64,000 nucleotides of DNA from Pseudonocardia parietis (GCF_017876315.1 NZ_JAGINU010000001.1:3100001-3164000), one strand, 5' to 3'. Numbered from the stretch's first letter, positions 43,244 through 52,553 are shown. A program made the numbers and translations. The notes: generated from the letters alone by a model not told the origin.

Positions 43244-44524
43244 GTGACCGTCACCAGCACCACGCCCGATCCGGACGTGCCCGCCACCCGTGGTGCCGGG
43301 CCGGTGTCCCGGCTGCGGTCGGTGAGCCTGACGTGGGCGACGCTGTGGCTGACGGTGCCCCTGCTCGCCGGGGCGCTGTACTGGTCGTGGACCCGGCTCG
43401 GAAACTACGCACTCGACCTGGACATCTACCGGCTCGGCGTGCAGGTGTGGCTGGCCGGCGGGGACATGTACGGCACGCTGCCGCCCCCGATCAACGGCCC
43501 GGTGCTGCCGTTCATCTACCCGCCGTTCGCGGCGATCACGATGGTCCCGCTGACCGTGGTGCCGTACATGGTCGCGTTCACCGCCCAGTTCGTCGCCTCG
43601 GTGCTGTCGCTGGCGCTCTGCATCGCGCTGGCGATCCGGGTCGCGTGGCCGGCCGGCGGGTGGCGGGCCTCCGCCGTACTCGGCGTCCCGGTGCTGGCCG
43701 CCGCGCTGCTCATGGAGCCGGTGGCACAGACGTTCGCCTTCGGGCAGATCAACCTGGTGCTGATGGCGCTGGTGCTGGTCGACTGCCTGGCGCCCCGCAC
43801 CTGGTGGCCCCGCGGCATGCTGCTCGGCCTCGCCGCTGCGATCAAGCTGACGCCCGGCGGGCTGGTGCTGTACTTCCTGGTGCGGCGGGACTGGAAGGCG
43901 GCCGGTGTCGCCGTGGCGACCGGTGTCGTCGCCACCGGAGTCGGGTTCCTCGTGGATCCGGACTCGTCGTACCGGTACTGGTTCGGCGTGGGCGGGCCCG
44001 CGGCCGGGGTGAGCGGCTCGACGTTCTTCTCCAACGAGACCGTGCAGGCGGTACTGGCCCGCCAGGAGGTCTCCGAACCCTGGTTCACGGTGCTGTGGCT
44101 GGTGATCGTCGGCGTGCTGCTCGTGCTGGCGCTCCCGGTGATCCGGCGGGCCGCGCCGGTCGTAGCGCTCTCGGCGACCGCCGCCGTCGTCCTGATGGCC
44201 ACCCCGACGGCCTGGTCGCACCACTGGGTCTGGGTCGTCCCCGCGCTGATCGGGATCGGTGCGCACGCGCTGCGGTACCGCTCGGCCGGGTGGGCGGTGC
44301 TCGGCACGGTGATCACGGTGATCTTCTTCGTCGCGCCGTTCCGGTGGATGCCGAACGTGTGGGGCGTCGAGATGAAGTGGAACCTCGCCGACCAGGTCCT
44401 CGGCGCGAGCTACGTCATCCCCGCCGTGGTCGCGCTCGGTCTGGGCTGCTGGTACGTCACCCGCGGCCCGGGGCGACCCGGTGGGCCGCGGGCAGCCGCT
44501 CGCCGGGACTCGCCCGGCAGGTGA
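43244..44524 (+). CDS. GT87/DUF2029 polyprenol-phosphate mannosyltransferase-like membrane protein
   Basis: A 426-residue membrane protein with about ten transmembrane helices. The GT-C signature is LDLDIYRLGVQVWLAGGDMY, and FIYPPFAAITMVPL and LLGLAAAIKLTPGGLVLYFL are typical of GT87. Mycobacterial relatives add mannose to lipomannan using a polyprenol-phosphate donor. GGAGGAG at 43232-43238 supports the GTG at 43244; the ORF is open to 43136. The product is probably a cell-envelope glycan. Confidence 0.85.
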   Translation: MTVTSTTPDPDVPATRGAGPVSRLRSVSLTWATLWLTVPLLAGALYWSWTRLGNYALDLDIYRLGVQVWLAGGDMYGTLPPPINGPVLPFIYPPFAAITMVPLTVVPYMVAFTAQFVASVLSLALCIALAIRVAWPAGGWRASAVLGVPVLAAALLMEPVAQTFAFGQINLVLMALVLVDCLAPRTWWPRGMLLGLAAAIKLTPGGLVLYFLVRRDWKAAGVAVATGVVATGVGFLVDPDSSYRYWFGVGGPAAGVSGSTFFSNETVQAVLARQEVSEPWFTVLWLVIVGVLLVLALPVIRRAAPVVALSATAAVVLMATPTAWSHHWVWVVPALIGIGAHALRYRSAGWAVLGTVITVIFFVAPFRWMPNVWGVEMKWNLADQVLGASYVIPAVVALGLGCWYVTRGPGRPGGPRAAARRDSPGR

Positions 44525-44609
44525 GCGCATCCCGGTAGGCCCCGCCCCGTATCCGGCGAGCCCTGGTCCGGGTCTCCGTACCATCTAGGCTGGGGATCTG
44601 GAGGTGCCG

Positions 44610-45887
44610 GTGGCCGACGACGACATCCGGGATCAGGCGAGGATCTGCGCGGTGCGACCGGGCACCGACCTCGGCAGGCACGCGCGCATGCTCTCGCGGC
44701 TGCACGACGCGGTGCTCTCCGGTGACACCGCCCCCGACCGGGCGCGCCGGCTCGTGGCCCGGTCCTGGGACCGGGTACGGGCCCAAGGGGTGGATCCGGA
44801 TGCCGGCGACCCACCCGGCCCGCTCGACGCGGGCGTGGTCGAGCACCGGCGTACCACGTCCCCGCTCGTGCCCGTGCTTCCCGCGCTGCGCGCGGCGCTG
44901 ACGTCGGTCGCGGAGGACGCCCGGCACGTCATGGTCGTGACCGACGCCGACGGTGTGCTGCTGTGGCGGGAGGGCTCCACCGCGGTCCGGCGCCGGGCCG
45001 ACGCGCTGGGCTTCACCGAGGGCGCCGACTGGTCGGAACGCTCGGTCGGTACGAACGCGATCGGTACCGCGCTCGCCGAGGGCGGGCCGGTGCAGATCTT
45101 CTCCGCGGAACACTTCGTGCGCAGTCACCACGGCTGGACCTGCACCGCGGCCCCGGTACACGACCCGCGCAGTGGCGAGCTGCTCGGCGTCGTCGACCTC
45201 TCCGGGCCCGCCGAGACGATCCACCCGACGACGGTCGCCCTGGTCGACACCGCGGTCCGGCTCGCCGAGGCCGGGTTGTGGCAGCGGCACGAGGCCCGGC
45301 TCGACGCGCTGCGCACGATCGGCGCACCGATGCTCGCCGGGACGGCCGGGCCGGGACTGGTCGTCGACGACCACGGCTGGGTCGCCGCAGCGACCGGGCT
45401 CCCCGGCGTCGAGCGGGTCGCGGCACCGTCGGCCGACCGCCTGCTCGCGGTGCACGGACTCGGGCCGTGCCTGCCGGAACCGGTTCCGGGTGGCTGGCTG
45501 CTCCGCCCCGCGCAGGCGGGTGGATCCCGGCGGATGCGGCTGCGCCTGGAGCTGTCCGGGCGGCCGCCGAACGCCGTCGTCGAGGGCAGCTCCCGCTGGG
45601 TGCACCCGCTCTCGACCCGGCATGCCGAGGTACTGGTCCTGCTCGCGCGGGCCGGCGTGTCCGGCCTGGACGCCGCGGCGCTGTCCGAGGGTCTCTACGG
45701 CGACCGGGCGCACCTGGTCACAGTGCGGGCCGAGATGTCCCGGCTGCGCCGAAACCTCGGCGGGATCCTGCAGGCCCGCCCGTACCGGATCGCACCGGAG
45801 GTCGAGCTGGACCTGACCGGCCTGGAGCAGAGCCGGATCGTCCGGGAGTCGGCCGCGCCCGGAGTGGCCGCCCTGCGCCGGGACTGA
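44610..45887 (+). CDS. GAF-domain transcriptional regulator (AcoR/DhaR-like without AAA domain)
   Basis: A 425-residue regulator. The N-terminal segment SWDRVRAQGVDPDAGDPPGP is the usual start of AcoR-like sensors. A GAF domain follows (VMVVTDADGVLLWREG, WSERSVGTNAIGTAL, HGWTCTAAPVHDPRSGELLG). The C-terminus has a winged-helix-like region with LSTRHAEVLVLLARAGVSG and VRAEMSRLRRNLGGIL in place of an AAA and Fis domain. This architecture is common in actinobacteria next to alcohol and aldehyde oxidation genes. GGAGG at 44600-44604 supports the GTG at 44610; TAGGCT at 44586-44591 is a -10-like box. Confidence 0.82.
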   Translation: MADDDIRDQARICAVRPGTDLGRHARMLSRLHDAVLSGDTAPDRARRLVARSWDRVRAQGVDPDAGDPPGPLDAGVVEHRRTTSPLVPVLPALRAALTSVAEDARHVMVVTDADGVLLWREGSTAVRRRADALGFTEGADWSERSVGTNAIGTALAEGGPVQIFSAEHFVRSHHGWTCTAAPVHDPRSGELLGVVDLSGPAETIHPTTVALVDTAVRLAEAGLWQRHEARLDALRTIGAPMLAGTAGPGLVVDDHGWVAAATGLPGVERVAAPSADRLLAVHGLGPCLPEPVPGGWLLRPAQAGGSRRMRLRLELSGRPPNAVVEGSSRWVHPLSTRHAEVLVLLARAGVSGLDAAALSEGLYGDRAHLVTVRAEMSRLRRNLGGILQARPYRIAPEVELDLTGLEQSRIVRESAAPGVAALRRD

Positions 45888-46787
45888 TCAGCTGGTGATG
45901 TCCTTGCGGGTGAACCGCCAGGCCGCGAGCCCCATGAACAGGGTCGCGTAGCAGACCGCGGAGAACGCGCCGTAGGTCATCTCGGCCCAGTCGACGTCCC
46001 GGGCCAGCAGGGCGGACCAGGCGTCGCCGTGATGAGTGGGCAGGAAGTCCCGGATCACGCCGAGGTCGTCGATCTGGTCGATGATCTGCGAGACGATCGA
46101 CGCCATCACCGCGCCACCGACCGCGCCCAGCGGGGCGTCGGTGCTCACCGAGAGCAGCAGCGCGAGCCCGGCCACCCAGCTCAGCTGGACGACGACGTAG
46201 AGCGCCCCGAGCATCACCCGGCCCACCGCCGTCCAGAACGGCAGGGACTCGCCGATCGGTGACACCAGGTCCCCGGTGCCGTAGGCGATCGCCCCGACCA
46301 CCAGCGAGGCGACGGGGAGCAGCAGCAACGCCGCGACCGACAGCAGGCCGGCCACGATCGCCTTCTGCCGGAGCAGCCGGGCCCGGGGCACCGGTACCGC
46401 CAGCAGGTAACGCAGCGACGACCAGGACGCCTCGGCGGCCACCGTGTCCCCGAAGAACAGCGCCACCAGCACCACGAGCAGGAAGCTCGCCGAGGCGAAC
46501 AGCGTGAACACCGCGAAGTTCGTGGCGCTTCCGGACGCGAGGTCGACGAGGCTGGGGCCGGCGGCGGGCCCGTCGTCCTCGCCGAGCGAGAACGCCGCCC
46601 ACAGGATGATCGGCATGGCGACGACCAGCGCGAACGCCACCTGGGTGCGCCTGCGCATCAGCTGGCGGACCAGCTCGGTGCGCAGCGGCAGGGTCCGCCC
46701 CGGCACGGCGAGGGGCGCCCCCTCACCAGCGACCAGGTCACCGATGTGTCCCCGCCGGGTCGACAGCTGACGGTCGTCGGTACTCAC
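45888..46787 (-). CDS. ABC-2-type transporter permease
   Basis: A 299-residue membrane protein with about six transmembrane helices (RTQVAFALVVAMPIILWAAF, FTLFASASFLLVVLVALFFG, AIVAGLLSVAALLLLPVASL and others) and a short cytoplasmic N-terminus. It is the partner of the fused hydrolase/ATPase gene, whose stop overlaps its GTG start (GTGA at 46784-46787). An ABC-2 exporter for lipids, drugs or glycans is plausible. Confidence 0.82.
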   Translation of the reverse strand: MSTDDRQLSTRRGHIGDLVAGEGAPLAVPGRTLPLRTELVRQLMRRRTQVAFALVVAMPIILWAAFSLGEDDGPAAGPSLVDLASGSATNFAVFTLFASASFLLVVLVALFFGDTVAAEASWSSLRYLLAVPVPRARLLRQKAIVAGLLSVAALLLLPVASLVVGAIAYGTGDLVSPIGESLPFWTAVGRVMLGALYVVVQLSWVAGLALLLSVSTDAPLGAVGGAVMASIVSQIIDQIDDLGVIRDFLPTHHGDAWSALLARDVDWAEMTYGAFSAVCYATLFMGLAAWRFTRKDITS

Positions 46788-49700
46788 GAGCCACCCCCGC
46801 TCACGTCACGACCCTCCGGGCCGACCAGTTCCAGGAACGCGTCCTCCAGGCGCCCGCGGGGCCCGGCCGCGCTGACCGAGATCCCCGCACCGACCAGCGC
46901 GGCGACCGCGTCGGCCCGGTCGGTGCCGTCGAGGTGGGCGTGCACCACGCCCGGCTCGTCGCCGGTGATCACGTCGGACACACCCTCGAGCCCGGCCAGC
47001 ACCTCGGCCGCGCGGCCGGTCGCGTCGACGGTGAACGACGAGCCGCCGCCGGCCGCGGTGAGCTCCGCGACGGTGCCGGCGGCGACGACCGTCCCCCGGT
47101 GCATGACGACGACGTCGGTGCAGGTCTGCTCCACCTCGGACAGCAGGTGGCTCGACACCAGCACGGTCCGCCCGGCGGAGGCGTAGCGCCGCAGCAGCTC
47201 CCGCATCGCGTGGATCTGGGGCGGGTCGAGCCCGTTGGTGGGCTCGTCGAGGATCAGCAGCTCCGGCAGGCCGAGCATCGCCTGCGCGATCGCCAGCCGC
47301 TGCCGCATGCCCTGCGAGTACGTCCCGACCTTGCGGTGCACCGAGTCGCCGAGCCCGGCGATCTCCAGTGTCTCGTTCATCCGCGCCTGGTTGGCGGGCC
47401 GCCCGGTCGCCTGCCAGTACAGCCGCAGGTTCTCCGCGCCGGACAGGTGCGGCAGGAACCCGGGACCTTCGACGAACGCGCCGATCCGGGACAGCACCGC
47501 GGTTCCCGGCCTGATCGGCCTGCCGAAGGCCCGCATCTCCCCGGACGTCGGCGAGATCAGCCCCATCAGCATGCGCAGCACGGTGGTCTTGCCTGCGCCG
47601 TTCGGGCCGAGCAGGCCGAGCACCGCGCCGCGGGGGACGGTGAAGGACACGTCGGACACGGCGCGGAAACCGTTGCGGTAGGTCTTGGCCAGCGCGCTCA
47701 CCTCCAGCGGGAGCGCGTCGCCGGTGGGGGACAGGTCGTCCGGGTCGGCCCGGCGCGCCCACGCCCGGCCCACCAGCCAGGCCACCAGCGCGGCGGCGAG
47801 CACGCCTGCGATGCCCAGCAACGGCCAGAGCGGGACGGTCCCGGCGGACTCGGTGCGACCCGGGACCTGGGGGACCGACAGCACCGGGTCCTCGGCGAGC
47901 CCGATCCGCCACACGGCCGGGTCCGTGCCGGAGTCGAAGCCCTGGTCGGTCGTCGAGAGCTGGACGAGCAGCCGGCTGTCCGCGGGCACCGCGGCGACGA
48001 CGCCGGGCAGGGTCACGGTCGTCTCGGCCGGGCTGCCGTCGGCGGGGACGGTGACCCGCAGCGGCGCGACGGCGTTGCCGAGCAGCGTGCTGCGCCCGTC
48101 CGGCGACAGCGCGGTGACCGATGCGAACAGCACCGCCGTCTCCGGCGCGGGCTGGCCGGGGACCCGGGAGATCCGGGCCGTGACCTGGGGGGCGCCGGAG
48201 GGCTGCATCGCCTCGGCGACCGGCTCGGAGACGAACCGTGCCGACTGGCCCGGCGCGGCGAGCCCGGACAGTGACCCGAGTGAGCCCAGCGAGCCGAGCG
48301 CCGAGCCGAGGCCGGGCAGCGAGGTGATGGCGGCCGGGTTGCCGCCCGGCGGGTGCACGACGACCTGCTCCCCGCCGGACAACGGCACGGGGGTGGCGGC
48401 GACCGGCGCGGCGGTGAGGCCGGGGTAGCCCTCGGCGAGCACGGTGCGCCCGGTCGGGGTGTCCCCGCGGGAGCGGACGTTGCTGCGCACCTGGTAGGCG
48501 AACGGGGTCGCCGCCAGTGAACCGGTCTCGCCGTCGGCGGCAGGCAGTCCGCGCAGGTGCTGGTCGAACCAGTCGCCGATCCGGGCCCGGACCGCGGAGT
48601 CGGGGCCCGAGCCGTCGTGCCCGCCGGCGAACCAGAGCATCGAGACCGGAGTGCTGCCTGCGGCGATCTGGCGGGCGTTGGCATCGGCCTGGTCGAGTCC
48701 GAACAGGGTGTCCTGCTCGCCCTGGACCAGCAGGGTCGGTGCGGTGATCCGCTCGGTGACGGTCGCGGGGGAGGACCGGCGCAACAGCTCGGCCAGTGCG
48801 GGGGAGAGGCGACCGGTCCGGGCCACCTCGGTGTAGGCGGCGCAGATGTCGGGCGCGAACCGGCCGCAGGTCAGCTGCCGCCCCGGGGCTAGGGCGGCCG
48901 GGGCCCCGGTACCCGGCCCGGCCTCGGTACCCGGCCCGGCCTCGGCACCCGGCCCGGCCCCGGCTGTCCCGGTATTCGGCCCGGCCGCGACGGCGCCGGA
49001 CCCGGCCGCACCGCCCGCCCCGCTCGCACCGGACCCGGTCGCATCGGCGCCCGCCCCGCTCGCACCGGAGCCGGCACCCTCCGCGCCGCTGCCAGACCCG
49101 CCGAGACCGCCGCCGGAACCGCCCGCTCCGGACTCGTCGTCGCCCTCGGACGACGGGCCGGCGCCGCCGCCGGCGACCCGGCCGCCGGAACCGAAGAACA
49201 CCCCGGCCCAGCCGCTCTTGAACACCCCGTCCGGCGCGTTCGCACCCGCGGCGGGGGTGTCGGGCAACGCGGTCCCGGCCGGAACCGCGTTGTTGGGGAA
49301 CAGCGCCTGTCCGAGGTCGTTCCAGGTGATCGTCGGCACGATCGCGTCGACCCGGGTGTCGTACCCGGCGAGCAGCAGGGCGAGCCCGCCGCCGTAGGAC
49401 CCACCGGTCACGCCGGCCCGCGGATCGCCGTCGGCGTCGCGCTGCACCTCGGGACGCTCGGCGAGCCGGTCGAGCAGCCGGGACGCGTCGGCGACCTCCC
49501 GGTCCGGGTCGTTCAGCCCGATGGAGCCACCGGAGGCGCCGAACCCGCGGGCCGTCCAGGTCTGCACCACGTAACCCCGATTGGCGAGCTCGCGCGCGTC
49601 GCGGTCCACGGACTGCTTGGTGCCGCCGAAACCGTGCGCGACGAGCACCGCGGGCGCCGGAGCACCGGCGGTCGCGGATGCCGGGACGTACAGCGAGGTG

Positions 49701-49888
49701 TCGAGCCCGATCGTCCCCGGCTCACCGGGACCGGCCGGGACCGCGACCTGCTCCTCGCTGACGACGACGGGCCCGCCGTCCTCGCCCGTCGCGGCGGCCG
49801 CGGCGGGAGCGAACGGGATCAGCAGGCCGACGACCAGCAGCGCGATCAGCGGAGCGGGGACCCAGCGGGCCCGGGGGCGCACGTGCAC
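46784..49888 (-). CDS. exported alpha/beta hydrolase fused to an ABC transporter ATPase
   Basis: A 1034-residue fusion. A signal-anchor helix (PAPLIALLVVGLLIPFAP) leads to an extracytoplasmic alpha/beta hydrolase (residues 45-430: oxyanion region VLVAHGFGGTKQS, nucleophile in TGGSYGGGLALLLAG, acid in GEQDTLFG, His in FAGGHDGSG). Inside it is a Gly/Ala/Ser-rich insert of about 100 residues. A beta-rich X-Pro dipeptidase-type C-terminal domain (about 520-690) and a transmembrane helix (LLGIAGVLAAALVAWLVG) connect to a cytoplasmic ABC ATPase (Walker A GPNGAGKTTVL, signature TYSQGMRQRLAIAQAML, Walker B ELLILDEPTNGLDP). GTG at 49888 follows TAGTTT by 7 nt on the minus strand; GTG at 49882 is the alternative. 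Confidence 0.85.
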   Translation of the reverse strand: MHVRPRARWVPAPLIALLVVGLLIPFAPAAAAATGEDGGPVVVSEEQVAVPAGPGEPGTIGLDTSLYVPASATAGAPAPAVLVAHGFGGTKQSVDRDARELANRGYVVQTWTARGFGASGGSIGLNDPDREVADASRLLDRLAERPEVQRDADGDPRAGVTGGSYGGGLALLLAGYDTRVDAIVPTITWNDLGQALFPNNAVPAGTALPDTPAAGANAPDGVFKSGWAGVFFGSGGRVAGGGAGPSSEGDDESGAGGSGGGLGGSGSGAEGAGSGASGAGADATGSGASGAGGAAGSGAVAAGPNTGTAGAGPGAEAGPGTEAGPGTGAPAALAPGRQLTCGRFAPDICAAYTEVARTGRLSPALAELLRRSSPATVTERITAPTLLVQGEQDTLFGLDQADANARQIAAGSTPVSMLWFAGGHDGSGPDSAVRARIGDWFDQHLRGLPAADGETGSLAATPFAYQVRSNVRSRGDTPTGRTVLAEGYPGLTAAPVAATPVPLSGGEQVVVHPPGGNPAAITSLPGLGSALGSLGSLGSLSGLAAPGQSARFVSEPVAEAMQPSGAPQVTARISRVPGQPAPETAVLFASVTALSPDGRSTLLGNAVAPLRVTVPADGSPAETTVTLPGVVAAVPADSRLLVQLSTTDQGFDSGTDPAVWRIGLAEDPVLSVPQVPGRTESAGTVPLWPLLGIAGVLAAALVAWLVGRAWARRADPDDLSPTGDALPLEVSALAKTYRNGFRAVSDVSFTVPRGAVLGLLGPNGAGKTTVLRMLMGLISPTSGEMRAFGRPIRPGTAVLSRIGAFVEGPGFLPHLSGAENLRLYWQATGRPANQARMNETLEIAGLGDSVHRKVGTYSQGMRQRLAIAQAMLGLPELLILDEPTNGLDPPQIHAMRELLRRYASAGRTVLVSSHLLSEVEQTCTDVVVMHRGTVVAAGTVAELTAAGGGSSFTVDATGRAAEVLAGLEGVSDVITGDEPGVVHAHLDGTDRADAVAALVGAGISVSAAGPRGRLEDAFLELVGPEGRDVSGGGS
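48908..48961. repeat. three 18-bp tandem repeats in the Gly/Ala-rich insert
   Basis: GGTACCCGGCCCGGCCTC occurs twice in tandem (48908-48925 and 48926-48943), with a third variant copy to 48961. They encode AGPGTE-type repeats in the hydrolase insert. Confidence 0.8.
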
Positions 49889-49895
49889 CAGATCG

Positions 49896-49901
49896 AAACT
49901 A
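49896..49901 (-). promoter_or_regulatory. -10 box of the leaderless hydrolase/ABC fusion gene
   Basis: TAGTTT on the minus strand ends 7 nt before GTG at 49888, which places the probable transcription start at the start codon. No Shine-Dalgarno sequence is visible. Confidence 0.45.
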
Positions 49902-50051
49902 CGCAGGTCGGCGGCAGCCTGCGCCCGCGCCCCGCCCGAGCGCCCAAATGGGGACGAACCGGACGATCGGTACCGCCGATCGGGTAACTGGACGTGTGGT
50001 CGGCCACCCCTTGTCGCCACGCAACCGTGCGACGGCGAGAATGCAACCGAA

Positions 50052-50188
50052 CCGCAGGGGAGTATCCCGATCGCGGTGGTGTCGTCAGCACGGTCACGGC
50101 GGGAGCGTGGTTCCCGGTCGTACCCGGCACCACCGGCCACACGCCGGGCGTCCGAGCACCGGGGATGCCGTGGCGGGAGAGACCTCGG
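50052..50188 (+). promoter_or_regulatory. yybP-ykoY (manganese-sensing) riboswitch upstream of terC
   Basis: P1 is formed by CCG-c-AGG (50052-50058) with CCTCGG (50183-50188). The conserved GGGGAGTA follows at 50057-50064, GTCGTCAGCACG lies at 50081-50092 and GAGACC at 50179-50184, all hallmark blocks of yybP-ykoY. It ends about 35 nt before the terC start, a position typical for Mn2+-inducible TerC/MntP exporters. A helper stem may form from CTCCCC downstream. Recognition is from conserved motifs by eye. Confidence 0.75.
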
Positions 50189-50222
50189 GCCATGAATGCT
50201 CCCCTGGGCTGGAGGAAGTGTC

Positions 50223-51317
50223 GTGAACGTACCCCTGTGGGTCTGGCTGGTCACGATCGCCGGGTTCGTCGTCGTCATCGGCGCGGACCTCTGGCTGAAC
50301 GACCACAAGCCGCACGCCGTCACCCTCGGCGAGGTGACCCGCTGGGTCGTCTTCTACGTGAGTCTCGCGGTCGCGTTCGGGATCGGCCTCTGGTTCGTCG
50401 CCGGCGGCACCGTCGCCGGTGAGTTCTTCGCCGGCTACCTCACCGAGTACTCGCTCTCGGTCGACAACCTGTTCGTCTTCCTGATCATCATGTCCGCGTT
50501 CAAGGTGCCGGTGATCCACCAGCACCGGGTCCTGCTCGTCGGCATCGTGATCGCGCTGCTGATGCGCAGCATCTTCATCGCCGCCGGGGCCGCGGTGATC
50601 GAGCGCTTCAGCTGGGTCTTCTACCTGTTCGCGGCGTTCCTGATCTACACCGCGATCTCGCTGGTCAAGCAGGCCGCGGGCGGCGAGGACGAGGAGTGGG
50701 AGGAGGGCCGGCTCCTGCGGTGGGTGCGCAAGGTCTTCCCGGTCACCGACGACTACCAGGGCGCGAAGACCATCGTGAAGATCGACGGCAAGCGCTGGCT
50801 CACCCCGATGCTGATCGTGATGATCGCGATCGGCGTCACCGACATCATGTTCGCGCTGGACTCGATCCCGGCGATCTTCGGGCTGACCCAGGAGCCGTAC
50901 CTGGTCTTCACCGCGAACGCGTTCGCGCTGATGGGGCTGCGCCAGCTCTACTTCCTGCTCGGCGGCCTGCTCAACAAGCTGGTCTTCCTGTCCTACGGCC
51001 TGGCCGTCCTGCTGGCGTTCATCGGCGTCAAGCTCGCCCTGCACGCCCTGCACGAGAACGACCTGCCGTTCCTCAACGGTGGCGAGCCGCTGCCCGTGCC
51101 GGACATCGGGATCGGGCTGTCGCTGGGCGTCATCGTCGGTGTCCTGGCGATCACCACGATCACGAGCCTCGTCGCCGTCCGGATCAAGCCGGAGCTGGCC
51201 GAGCAGGGCAGCGCGATCACCGCGCCGCCGCTGGCCCGGAGCAAGGAGGAGGCTGCGCGGCTCGCGGCCGAGGACGAGAAGGGCGACCACCACGTGCCGT
51301 CCCCGCCGCGCGACTAG
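50223..51317 (+). CDS. TerC-family membrane protein (probable Mn2+ exporter)
   Basis: A 364-residue protein with about eight transmembrane helices. TerC signatures are EYSLSVDNLFVFLIIMSAF and TDIMFALDSIPAIFGLTQ, with buried Asp residues in each that fit cation binding; a cytoplasmic loop with EDEEWEEG lies between them. The C-terminus is charged. GGAGGAAG at 50211-50218 supports the GTG at 50223. A yybP-ykoY-type Mn riboswitch lies in the leader, so manganese export is likely rather than tellurite resistance. The stop TAG is formed from the IS630 target site. Confidence 0.87.
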   Translation: MNVPLWVWLVTIAGFVVVIGADLWLNDHKPHAVTLGEVTRWVVFYVSLAVAFGIGLWFVAGGTVAGEFFAGYLTEYSLSVDNLFVFLIIMSAFKVPVIHQHRVLLVGIVIALLMRSIFIAAGAAVIERFSWVFYLFAAFLIYTAISLVKQAAGGEDEEWEEGRLLRWVRKVFPVTDDYQGAKTIVKIDGKRWLTPMLIVMIAIGVTDIMFALDSIPAIFGLTQEPYLVFTANAFALMGLRQLYFLLGGLLNKLVFLSYGLAVLLAFIGVKLALHALHENDLPFLNGGEPLPVPDIGIGLSLGVIVGVLAITTITSLVAVRIKPELAEQGSAITAPPLARSKEEAARLAAEDEKGDHHVPSPPRD

Positions 51318-51398
51318 TAGCGTGTCGCCGCTAAAACTATCGCTATCTGGTGTATGAGCCTCTCATCATGTTGCTCGTGTTGAGAGGATGCCCAGACG

Positions 51399-51869
51399 AT
51401 GGCTCGTCCGAAGGTGTTCACGATCGGCCTGTCGGCTGCTGATCGCGAGTTCCTGTCCAAGCTGACCGTGACCGGCACGCATCCGGCGCGGATGATCATC
51501 CGTGCTCGGGTACTGCTGGAGCTGGACGAGAACGTCGGCCCGGTGGACGCTCGGTCGATGGTCGCGGATCGGGTCGGGGTCTCCCAAAACACGGTCCGGT
51601 CGATCGCGAAACGGTTCGACGAGACCGACGGCGACGTGCTGGCCACGATCGGCCGCAAGCCGCGTGAGACACCGCCGGTAGCGCCGATCGTGACCGGCGA
51701 GGTCGAGGCCCGGTTGATCGCACTGGCCTGCTCGAGCCCACCGCAGGGCTATACACGCTGGTCGCTGCGCTTGCTCGAGCGTCAGGTCGCCCTGGTCGCC
51801 GACCTGCCCGATCTGGATCACTCCACCATCGGCCGAGTGTTAAAAAAACGAAACTGCGTCCTCATCTGA
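51399..51869 (+). CDS. IS630-family transposase ORF A (DNA-binding part)
   Basis: A 156-residue frame starting [17 protein letters not shown]. It contains two HTH modules ([14 protein letters not shown], then [20 protein letters not shown]) and a segment ([21 protein letters not shown]) typical of IS630 transposase N-termini. It ends at a TGA 21 nt after a run of seven A (51842-51848). The -1 frame from that run continues the protein, so a programmed -1 frameshift would make the full transposase. Confidence 0.88.
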   Translation: MARPKVFTIGLSAADREFLSKLTVTGTHPARMIIRARVLLELDENVGPVDARSMVADRVGVSQNTVRSIAKRFDETDGDVLATIGRKPRETPPVAPIVTGEVEARLIALACSSPPQGYTRWSLRLLERQVALVADLPDLDHSTIGRVLKKRNCVLI

Positions 51870-52540
51870 AGAAGTGCTGGACGATCCCACCGCACGCCAG
51901 CGCCGAGTTCGCCGCTCGGATGGAAGACGTCCTGGCTGTCTACGCCCGCCCCTATGACCCCCGCCGACCGGTGGTGTGCATGGACGAGAAGCCCTACCAG
52001 CTGCTAGGGCAGGTCCGCGAGCCGATCCCCGCCGAGCCCGGTCACGACCGCAAAGAGGACAGCGAGTACGTCCGCAACGGCACCTGCTCGATCTTCGTCT
52101 GGGCCGAACCCCTACGCGGCTGGCGCCGCGTCGACGCTCAACCACGCCGAACCAAGATCGACTGGGCCCGTCAGGTGCAGCACCTGCTCACCCACGACTA
52201 CCCCGACGCCGACACCGTCGTGCTGGTCATGGACAACCTCAACACCCACGGAGTCGGCTCTCTCTACGAAGCGTTCGAACCCTCCACGGCCTTTGCCTTG
52301 GCACAACGACTGGAGATCCACCACACGCCCCGCCACGGCTCCTGGCTCAACATCGCCGAGATCGAACTTTCAGCTCTCACCCGCCAGTGCCTCGACCGGC
52401 GCATCACCGACATCGACACCCTCAACACCGAACTCGCCGCCTGGCAAGACGCCACCAACACCGACCACCGTCAGGTCAACTGGCAATTCACCACCACCGA
52501 CGCCCGCATCAAGCTCCGCCACCTCTACCCCAACAATTAG
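51843..52540 (+). CDS. IS630-family transposase ORF B (DDE catalytic part, -1 frame)
   Basis: In the -1 frame after the A7 run the sequence continues [20 protein letters not shown] and opens the DDE domain. Catalytic residues are the Asp in [12 protein letters not shown], the Asp in [13 protein letters not shown] and the Glu in [12 protein letters not shown]. The first ATG in this frame is at 51920, so separate translation would lose only the linker. ORF B alone is the catalytic domain; the frameshift fusion is the likely active enzyme. Confidence 0.87.
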
Positions 52541-52553
52541 ATGCGACGGTCTA

